Assembly: GCA_964586425.1 (NCBI GenBank)
Contig: CAZPHI010000028.1
Span: forward strand, 1 to 26,663
Origin: CAZPHI01 sp964586425
Lineage (GTDB): Bacteria > Bacillota > Clostridia > Lachnospirales > Lachnospiraceae
DNA length: 26,663 nucleotides
Direction of reading: 5' to 3'
Part shown: piece by piece, positions 9,093 to 15,247 of the stretch
Position numbering within the stretch: the stretch's first letter is position 1
How the letters are laid out: each line of letters starts with the position of its first letter
Translations under genes and position numbers: made by a program
Notes under the pieces: generated by a model
Databases searched by the model: none
What the model saw: the letters and a program-made list of their open reading frames with translations, nothing else
What the model was told of the DNA's origin: nothing

Positions 9093-9815
9093 TTAATCCT
9101 TTAATAACCAGGCTCCATTCTCTTCAATAACAACTGGTCTAATTATATCCGCATATACTCCGCCTATTTTAATCAGTTCTTCACTTAGAATCTTACTAAA
9201 CCAATAAGCTCCTTCATATGTAAGGTGTGTTTCATCTGATTTTCCTTCTGGAAAATTATCATAAATTCCAGGTTGGACGTGTACAAACCACTGTTCAGTT
9301 CTACTATAGCCAGTCTCCTCGATTAGATTCTTGCTCAAAGTGCATAAATCAATTACAGGTACATCCATCTCTTTAGCAAGCTTTATACATGCATCTGGAT
9401 AATCAAGATGTGTTGAATCAATTAGATGTAACTTGTCTTCCTTGAATAGTCGTCTATATAAAGGCGTTATTAATAGTGGATATGCCTTATGTTCTCTTGC
9501 AACATTAATATATATCTTAAGATTCTCCATATATGAGCCATACGGTTCTGTATGTCTGCCTTCATCAGGTTTTTCATCATTATGTCCAAATTGAATAAAG
9601 AGATAATCTCCTTCCTCTATTCTTTCTTCTATAGCAGCTAGTCTTTTCTCCGTTATAAAGCTCTTGGTACTTCTTCCGTTCTGTCCATAATTCTCTATTG
9701 AATAATCATCTTTAATAAATAGTTGAAAACCCTGTCCTAATCCTGTCTGTGGGAAACTGGTAAAATCATTCTTTTTAACAGTCGAATCACCAGCCCAAAA
9801 TATTCTTTTACTCAT
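9093..9815 (-). CDS. CE12 rhamnogalacturonan acetylesterase (SGNH/GDSL hydrolase)
   Basis: The family removes acetyl groups from rhamnogalacturonan, exposing it to glycosidases. The start MSKRIFWAGDST is chosen over an ATG 13 codons upstream because GGAGG lies 4 nt before it. In the 240-aa product the SGNH blocks are clear: G-D-S11-T (nucleophile), G-x-x-G47-R-S, F-G-H-N79-D, and S-D194-E-T-H197 (catalytic Asp and His). The GRSTKSF and QFGHNDEKP contexts are those of the RhgT/YesT group. There is no signal peptide, so deacetylation would occur on imported oligosaccharides. It is the first gene after the transporter terminator at 9929, with a possible own -10 at 9838-9843. Confidence 0.92.
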   Translation of the reverse strand: MSKRIFWAGDSTVKKNDFTSFPQTGLGQGFQLFIKDDYSIENYGQNGRSTKSFITEKRLAAIEERIEEGDYLFIQFGHNDEKPDEGRHTEPYGSYMENLKIYINVAREHKAYPLLITPLYRRLFKEDKLHLIDSTHLDYPDACIKLAKEMDVPVIDLCTLSKNLIEETGYSRTEQWFVHVQPGIYDNFPEGKSDETHLTYEGAYWFSKILSEELIKIGGVYADIIRPVVIEENGAWLLKD

Positions 9816-9837
9816 ATTACCTCCATATTTTATTTTT

Positions 9838-9843
9838 ATTATA
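9838..9843 (-). promoter_or_regulatory. Possible -10 box (TATAAT) in front of the CE12 gene
   Basis: A perfect TATAAT on the minus strand lies 22 nt before the CE12 start and downstream of the transporter terminator. No good -35 hexamer lies 16-18 bp upstream, so it is either an activator-dependent promoter or chance in AT-rich DNA. Read-through from the transporter genes is the alternative. Confidence 0.3.
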
Positions 9844-9928
9844 CTATATGCCATTTTAATAGGCTACAGATTCCTTATTTTAGAAGCTTTTATTTACAGA
9901 AGTATCGCATTCTAATCTATTTTATATA

Positions 9929-9956
9929 TAAAAAAGGACCGCCGAAGCGGTCCTTG
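9929..9956 (-). terminator. Intrinsic terminator after the sugar ABC transporter genes
   Basis: AAGGACCGC (9934-9942), a 4-nt loop CGAA (TTCG on the minus strand), and GCGGTCCTT (9947-9955) form a 9-bp stem. On the minus strand it is followed directly by a T-run. A GC-rich stem with a stable TTCG tetraloop indicates strong termination 20 bp after the LplC-type permease gene, splitting transporter from hydrolase genes. Confidence 0.93.
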
Positions 9957-9975
9957 TAAAGTCTTGTTAATAATA

Positions 9976-10845
9976 TTACTCTTTAACGGCACCTACATTA
10001 ACACCCTGTACAAAGTATTTCTGACAGAATGGATAGATGATTGCGAAAGGAATAATAGCAACAATAACTGATGCATTACGAATTGTACCCTGATCAACAC
10101 CATCTGGTGAATCTGCTGTTGTACCTTCAAGTACTAAAGAACGAAGTTTAATCTGGAAATTCCATAATGAGTTCTTTGTAATATAAATCTTGAAGTTTGT
10201 ATAATCGTTCCAGAATGTTACGGCGAACATAAGACCGATTGATGCAATAGCTGCTTTTGAAAGTGGAAGTACAATCTTAAAGAATATACCCATAGGTGTA
10301 CATCCATCAATCTGAGCTGATTCAAACAATGCCTGTGGAATACCTTCAAAGAAGTTTCTCATCAGTACTAAGTTGTATACGTTGATAGCCAATGGGAAGA
10401 TAACTGCACATAAGTTATTAAGAATACCTAAATTCTGCATAACTAAGTATGTAGGAATCATACCACCATTGAAAATCATTGTGAATAATAACATGTATGC
10501 GAAGAAGTTTCTTCCTGGCATCTCAAACTGAATAAGTACATAAGCACCTAATGTTGATAATGTTAAACCAAGGAATGAACCAATGATTGTTACGATACAT
10601 GAAATAAGGAATGGTCTATACATAGCTGTCTGAGTAACAATGGCCTTATAACCACTTAATGTCCACTCTTCTGGCCATAAATTCATACCTAAACTCTCAC
10701 GGAAATTCAGAGAGTCAACTACTACCTTCCAAATAGGAATTAAAATTGCAATAGATATTAAAATAAAAATCAATGCATTAACTATAGGGAAGATTTTGAC
10801 TTTTTTGTGTTTCTTTCTTGAAACTACTACTTGCTCTTTGCTCAT
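9976..10845 (-). CDS. Carbohydrate ABC transporter permease, LplC/YtcP type
   Basis: This 289-aa inner-membrane protein has six hydrophobic segments, beginning near residues 20-45. It carries the ABC permease EAA loop ALFESAQIDGCTPMGIFFK (about residues 172-191), the contact site for the ATPase. It belongs to the CUT1 family of oligosaccharide importers and would form the channel with the zinc-ribbon permease encoded upstream. The AGGAGG site lies at the stop codon of the upstream gene (12 bp gap), so the two subunits are tightly coupled. No ATPase gene is present in the window. CUT1 systems of this type commonly use a shared MsmX-like ATPase encoded elsewhere (family knowledge). The terminator at 9929 follows. 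Confidence 0.93.
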   Translation of the reverse strand: MSKEQVVVSRKKHKKVKIFPIVNALIFILISIAILIPIWKVVVDSLNFRESLGMNLWPEEWTLSGYKAIVTQTAMYRPFLISCIVTIIGSFLGLTLSTLGAYVLIQFEMPGRNFFAYMLLFTMIFNGGMIPTYLVMQNLGILNNLCAVIFPLAINVYNLVLMRNFFEGIPQALFESAQIDGCTPMGIFFKIVLPLSKAAIASIGLMFAVTFWNDYTNFKIYITKNSLWNFQIKLRSLVLEGTTADSPDGVDQGTIRNASVIVAIIPFAIIYPFCQKYFVQGVNVGAVKE

Positions 10846-10857
10846 AATCTATCCCTC

Positions 10858-12321
10858 CTAAACGATACCGCGTCCGCGGACCTTTTTACTTGCGTAGTTA
10901 CATCCTAATACAAGGATACAGCTTACTAATGATCTAAATAAACCAACGGCTGTCGTATAACCATAGTTTGCAGTACCACCACCGAATGTTTTACGGTAGA
11001 TATATGTCTGAAGAACATCAGCTACCTCATATACATTAGGATTGTAAAGAACGAATACTGATTCAAAAAGGTTCATAACCTTAGCCAAGTTAAGGATAAA
11101 TACAGTGATAATAGTATTAGCCAAAGCTGGGAAAGTTATAAATCTCATTCTATTCCAACGGTTAGCTCCATCAATCTGAGCTGCTTCATATAATTCTGGA
11201 CTAATTCCAGATAATGTAGCAAGGAACAAGATTGTTCCCCAACCTGTATCTTTCCAAATATTAATTACAAAGTAAGTACCTACCCATGTGCTTGAAGATC
11301 CTAAGAAGTAAATTGAATGTTCAAGATCTGGAATAATGTTCAACTGAACTAATAATGTATTAACTAAACCTGTTGTATCTGGATTAAGGATGATATTGAA
11401 AATAGAAGCAACAACAACCCAAGACATAAAGTGAGGTAAGTATACAATTGTCTGAACAGTTTTCTTAAATGTAAGATGTGTCATCTCATTAAGTAAAAGT
11501 GAGATAATAACAGCTGCGCCTGTATTCAGGAACAATTTGATAACACTTAAGAATAAAGTATTCTTAAATGCTGACCAGAATCCTGTATCACTTGTAAACA
11601 TCTGTACGAAATGCTTAAGACCTACATAGTAAGGATTTCTGATAATATAATCTGTAAAGGCATATCTTATACCTAACATTGGCCAGTAATTGAAAATCAA
11701 AATAAAGATTAATACTGGTAAAAACATTAAATAGAACCATCTGTATATATACAGACGTGTTGTAATTTTCTTTCCATGAGCGTTTGTTAAATATCTAGGA
11801 TCAACGCCAAGATCCTTTTTGAAATGTTTAAGAATATCGATAAATACACCAACAATGGCAACAATAAGACCAATGATGATAACATAAATACCACAGCCAA
11901 CCGAATGCTGACCATCTGAAAGAAGATCTGTTATAGAATGTGCTAAAAACTTCTTATTTGATATTCTCTCTGTGTAATTTGAAGCAAATAAAGATACTCC
12001 AAATATTACTCCAGCTAACGCTGTTGATATAATTGAAAAAATTGGTTGTTTGAGCGCTACTAGTACAATTGAAACTACTAAAGCGATCATAAATAGATAC
12101 CAGAATATTGAATTCTCAATATTCATATAACTGTACGCAATAGAAACATCCTCGTTGTTCTGTACAAAAGGTAACAATCCACCAATAAAGGCAATAACAG
12201 CACCTGCTAAAGCAATTACTCTTATATTCTCTGGCTCTTTGTAAACCTTAGTTCCGCAATTAGGACACTGCTTTGCTTTTTTTGGCAATTCCGCATTACA
12301 AGACTTACATTGCATCTTCAT
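10858..12321 (-). CDS. LplB-type ABC permease with N-terminal zinc ribbon and four extra membrane helices
   Basis: The C-terminal part (about 185-487) is an ordinary CUT1 permease: LYIYRWFYLMFLPVLIF start, NYWPMLGIRYAF, and EAA loop ELYEAAQIDGANRWNRMRF (376-394). Ahead of it are about 180 unusual residues. A zinc ribbon comes first (Cys5, Cys8, Cys19, Cys22; C-x2-C-x10-C-x2-C). Four hydrophobic segments follow at about 34-53, 71-91, 93-113 and 142-164, then a charged linker (KHFKKDLGVDPRYL). LplB proteins are usually about 300-320 aa, so this is a fusion roughly 170 aa longer. The reading frame is continuous and the start has an AAGGAAGAAGG site, so it is not a chimera of two ORFs. The ribbon should lie in the cytoplasm (inference) and might sense zinc or redox state, or dock a partner. 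Confidence 0.9.
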   Translation of the reverse strand: MKMQCKSCNAELPKKAKQCPNCGTKVYKEPENIRVIALAGAVIAFIGGLLPFVQNNEDVSIAYSYMNIENSIFWYLFMIALVVSIVLVALKQPIFSIISTALAGVIFGVSLFASNYTERISNKKFLAHSITDLLSDGQHSVGCGIYVIIIGLIVAIVGVFIDILKHFKKDLGVDPRYLTNAHGKKITTRLYIYRWFYLMFLPVLIFILIFNYWPMLGIRYAFTDYIIRNPYYVGLKHFVQMFTSDTGFWSAFKNTLFLSVIKLFLNTGAAVIISLLLNEMTHLTFKKTVQTIVYLPHFMSWVVVASIFNIILNPDTTGLVNTLLVQLNIIPDLEHSIYFLGSSSTWVGTYFVINIWKDTGWGTILFLATLSGISPELYEAAQIDGANRWNRMRFITFPALANTIITVFILNLAKVMNLFESVFVLYNPNVYEVADVLQTYIYRKTFGGGTANYGYTTAVGLFRSLVSCILVLGCNYASKKVRGRGIV

Positions 12322-12394
12322 ACCCTTCTTCCTTATAATATTTGTGTGTAATTAATTCAAGAATGCCCTAAATTATTACCTCATTACAGAGATG

Positions 12395-12424
12395 TCGTTC
12401 GGACCACATAGGTAGCCCGAACGA
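12395..12424 (-). other. Intercistronic stem-loop between binding-protein and permease genes
   Basis: An 8-bp perfect inverted repeat (TCGTTCGG 12395-12402 / CCGAACGA 12417-12424) with a 14-nt loop lies in the 147-bp gap. No T-run follows on the minus strand, so it is not an intrinsic terminator. Such stem-loops after a binding-protein gene often protect the upstream mRNA and give more binding protein than permease (known for maltose-type operons; inference here). Confidence 0.6.
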
Positions 12425-12468
12425 TTCCCTATCATATAATTATCACTTAAAGTGAAAAATTAACTAAA

Positions 12469-14049
12469 TTATTTGTTTAAGTTGTCTAATGATTTAAGAA
12501 CTTCTTCAACCTTAGAACCAACTTCTGATTTGTACTGGCTCATTCCCTGATCAACTGTCATCTCGCCTGTTACAACTTTGTTGATAACTTTGTCACGAGC
12601 ATCGTTGATATCTGACTGATAAGCTGTAAGTTTATCTGTCATTGGAAGTGGAGTAGCAACTTTAGATACACCAGCGAACCATTCACCGTTCTTAGTAGCG
12701 ATTTCAGGAATAGCTGAAGCACCCTTAGCACCATCTGTACCATCTTTGAACTTAGCAAGAGAGATGATAGCATCAATATGGTTCTTAGAATATAATGATG
12801 TTGGTGTTAATACCTGTGGTAAGAAGTGGAATGTTCCTTCTTCATATGTCTTAACATTTTCACCATAAGTTACTGTCTCAGCCTTTGTATCCCAACATGT
12901 GCCCTTAGCGCCATATGTCCAAGCTGTCTGAACTTTATCACCATCTAACATTGTATCGATGAAATATTTGAAGATTCCTTCTGGGTTAGATGCATTTTTT
13001 GTAATACACCAACATGGTGCAATTCTTTCTACATACTGTCCTAATTCCTGAATTGGCTCAAGGTAAACGATATCTGTGCTTAAACCATTTGTTTTAAGTT
13101 TAGACTGTGTTGTGTTAGCCCATGTACCAGCCCAGTATGTATAAGCACCAATCTTGCCCTGGAAGAATTTCTCACGGTATTTTGATGTTTTATTATCTGT
13201 GATACAAGCTCTATCAAGAACACCTTCGCTGTATGCTGTTGCAATTCTCTGAAGTGCATCCTGCATAGCTTTATCTGAGAAACCATCTACATACTTCTTA
13301 GAAGCTGTATCATAGTAGAATGTGTAGTTTGCTTTCTGATAGAACTCAGCTAAGTAGTTTGTATATGGAGCTTCTTTTGAAATAAGACCTGGAGCTGAAA
13401 TTGAAGCAGAACCTTTAGCTTCTTTCATAGCCTTTAAGATGTCATAGTACTGTTTGAATGTTAAAGTTTTTCCTTCAACATCTGATTTCTTATATCCAGC
13501 AGCTGTTAACCAGTCAACTGACATGAATGTACAACATCCATTACCACGGTATGGAGAGAAACCATACATAGCTTTTTCGCCATCATCACCAGCAACTAAA
13601 AGAGCGTCAAGTATGTTCTTTGCTGTTGAGATAAGTCTTCCTGATTTATTTGTCTCAGAATTTTCCCAAGCTTCTGTCATATCCCAAAGTAAGCCGTTAG
13701 AAGCATACTGTGAATAGTAATCAGAAGCAAGAAGAACTACATCTGGCATTGTTGATTCAGAGTTGAAAGCAATACCTACATTATCATAATATGTGTTATG
13801 ATCAGGACGGATCCATTCGATATCAAGTCCTGTAAGTTCTTTCATGTAATCATAGAACTGTGTACCACCATTATCTTCAGCAAGTACTGTGTTATCTACC
13901 ATTACTGTGAATTTGCCTGGCTTTGTAACTTCGCCTTTAGTTGTGTTTGTGTCGCCAGCATCTGATCCATCAGAGCCACATGCTACTAATCCCATAACAG
14001 ATGTAACTGTTAAGCCTAATGCTGCAAGTTTTTTAACTGTCTTTTTCAT
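12469..14049 (-). CDS. Extracellular solute-binding lipoprotein of a sugar ABC importer
   Basis: The start MKKTVKKLAA (14049) is chosen because GGAGGG lies about 10 nt upstream; a longer reading from 14106 would place a non-signal sequence in front. The 526-aa product has a lipoprotein signal with lipobox LVAC and lipidated Cys24, followed by a Gly/Ser/Asp/Thr linker. The remainder is a type-1 CUT1 oligosaccharide-binding protein of the LplA/YtcQ size class (about 500 aa; LplA-B-C systems). It would sit on the outer membrane face and deliver oligosaccharide to the two permeases encoded next. The ligand is not readable from sequence; the downstream hydrolases point to galacturonan or rhamnogalacturonan fragments (inference). 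It is the first gene of the block, with a good promoter at 14130-14158. Confidence 0.92.
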   Translation of the reverse strand: MKKTVKKLAALGLTVTSVMGLVACGSDGSDAGDTNTTKGEVTKPGKFTVMVDNTVLAEDNGGTQFYDYMKELTGLDIEWIRPDHNTYYDNVGIAFNSESTMPDVVLLASDYYSQYASNGLLWDMTEAWENSETNKSGRLISTAKNILDALLVAGDDGEKAMYGFSPYRGNGCCTFMSVDWLTAAGYKKSDVEGKTLTFKQYYDILKAMKEAKGSASISAPGLISKEAPYTNYLAEFYQKANYTFYYDTASKKYVDGFSDKAMQDALQRIATAYSEGVLDRACITDNKTSKYREKFFQGKIGAYTYWAGTWANTTQSKLKTNGLSTDIVYLEPIQELGQYVERIAPCWCITKNASNPEGIFKYFIDTMLDGDKVQTAWTYGAKGTCWDTKAETVTYGENVKTYEEGTFHFLPQVLTPTSLYSKNHIDAIISLAKFKDGTDGAKGASAIPEIATKNGEWFAGVSKVATPLPMTDKLTAYQSDINDARDKVINKVVTGEMTVDQGMSQYKSEVGSKVEEVLKSLDNLNK

Positions 14050-14129
14050 AAAACAAAAACCCTCCTTATTGGTTTTGTGGAACATGATTGTTCCTAGAAT
14101 AATCAATCCACTCTTTGATTGATATAGCT

Positions 14130-14158
14130 ATGATAACATTTTTGTATGATTTTAACAA
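14130..14158 (-). promoter_or_regulatory. Sigma-A-type promoter of the pectin transporter operon
   Basis: On the minus strand, TTGTTA (14153-14158) and TATCAT (14130-14135) are separated by exactly 17 bp. The element lies about 80 bp before the binding-protein start. The sequence TTGTTAAAA occurs again 15 bp upstream, so the -35 region is a direct repeat that could be a regulator site. Confidence 0.65.
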
Positions 14159-14440
14159 GAGTATTTTTAACAATTCTTGTATTTTTTTTGTTTTTTTTGT
14201 GAAAACCCAGTGTTTATGCGTTTTTGTCAAATATACTTTTTTTTAAAAAAGTAGTTTATTAGTGACTTTTTTGTGTTTCTCATCATTTGATTTCACTATT
14301 TAAATAGTAATATTGCATAATTTTTTCCATCTTTGTAGTGGTTAATTTAGATAATAATCACTACCCGTTCTCCGTTTTTTTTATTTATACTCTTTTTATT
14401 GTGATAATTTACAACTGTTAATTTTTTTTTCACAATTTCA
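14159..14440. promoter_or_regulatory. Upstream region of the pectin operon: palindromes, no gene
   Basis: About 280 bp of AT-rich, T-tract-rich DNA without a coding region, between yigZ and the pectin promoter. It contains a perfect 14-bp palindrome ACTATTTAAATAGT (14295-14308) and an inverted repeat with 10-bp arms and one G-T pair (14335-14344 / 14355-14364). It also has a wide ATTGTGA/TCACAAT pair (14398-14404 / 14430-14436). These may be operator sites. I did not find a clear intrinsic terminator for yigZ. Confidence 0.4.
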
Positions 14441-15085
14441 TTAGTCTATAAGCTCCACATTTTTGCCTATTTTGCCAAATTTAACTTTACTTCCATACTC
14501 TATGGATGCTTTGCCGAGTGTTGCATTCGTTACTTTTTCTATAAATGCTTTTATTATATCCTCTTTATCAATATACTTAAGTTCAACACTCTCTCCATAT
14601 TGTTCTTCTAACAGGCTGATATTATCTGTCATTGAAATATACTGAATCTTACTCAGATTGGAATAGTCGGTAACAACATTTACAATTATGCCATCCATAA
14701 TCTCCATAAGTTCACAATTATCCAGGCCCTCTTTTGCTGCACCCTGATACGCACGCACCAGTCCGCCTGTTCCTAATAGAGTTCCTCCAAAATACCTTGT
14801 TACTATTATAAGACAATTTTTTATTTCTTCATTAACAATTACATCAAGTATTGGTTTGCCAGCTGTACCCTGTGGCTCTTTGTCATCATTATATCTCTGG
14901 ATTTCATTATTATCTCCAATACAATATGCATAGCAGTTATGCCTTGCGTCCCAATATTGCTTACAGATTTCTTTGATTTTATTCTGTGCATCTTCCTCGG
15001 AGGTAATATTATATACATGTGCTATAAATCGCGATTTTTTTTCAACAATCTCTCCTGTCCCACTGCTATATACTATCTTATTCAT
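14441..15085 (-). CDS. yigZ: YigZ/IMPACT family protein
   Basis: The start MNKIVYSSG is preferred to an ATG four codons upstream, because the GAGG ribosome binding site overlaps that upstream codon and lies 6 nt before this one. The 214-aa protein shows the UPF0029/IMPACT N-terminal domain: KKSRFIAHV, DARHNCYAY, DDKEPQGTAGKPIL, VTRYFGGTLLGTGGLVRAY. A DUF1949-like ferredoxin-fold C-terminal half follows. Bacterial YigZ proteins bind nucleic acid and/or ribosomes, with a poorly defined role. It is divergent from the PBP gene and apparently single. Confidence 0.93.
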   Translation of the reverse strand: MNKIVYSSGTGEIVEKKSRFIAHVYNITSEEDAQNKIKEICKQYWDARHNCYAYCIGDNNEIQRYNDDKEPQGTAGKPILDVIVNEEIKNCLIIVTRYFGGTLLGTGGLVRAYQGAAKEGLDNCELMEIMDGIIVNVVTDYSNLSKIQYISMTDNISLLEEQYGESVELKYIDKEDIIKAFIEKVTNATLGKASIEYGSKVKFGKIGKNVELID

Positions 15086-15192
15086 TCTATACCTCATTCT
15101 ATGTACAATAATTTTCTATTAGTGAAGCTCCAGCTCTTCTTTTTTTGCTCTTGAACTATATTATCATATGTTTTTGTATAAGTCATTTATAA

Positions 15193-15221
15193 TTGTCAAA
15201 AATTTGCTTGTATGATATAAT
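15193..15221 (+). promoter_or_regulatory. Sigma-A promoter of the class A PBP gene
   Basis: TTGTCA (15193-15198), a 17-bp spacer and a perfect TATAAT (15216-15221) lie 26 bp before the ATG. AAAGGAGG at 15229-15237 is the ribosome binding site. Confidence 0.85.
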
Positions 15222-15247
15222 CATTGGGCAAAGGAGGTTTTTAACCT

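Noticed and set aside
9815..9854. Extended N-terminus of the CE12 esterase as a signal sequence
   Set aside because: The extra 13 residues lack a signal-peptide pattern, and the GGAGG site points to the internal ATG at 9815.
14235..14252. ACTTTTTT/AAAAAAGT inverted repeat as a terminator
   Set aside because: A-T only, loop of 2 nt, no separate T-run; typical of T-tract DNA.
14398..14436. TGTGA ... TCACA as a Crp-type site
   Set aside because: Spacing is about 25 bp instead of 6, and Crp-type control is not expected in this group.
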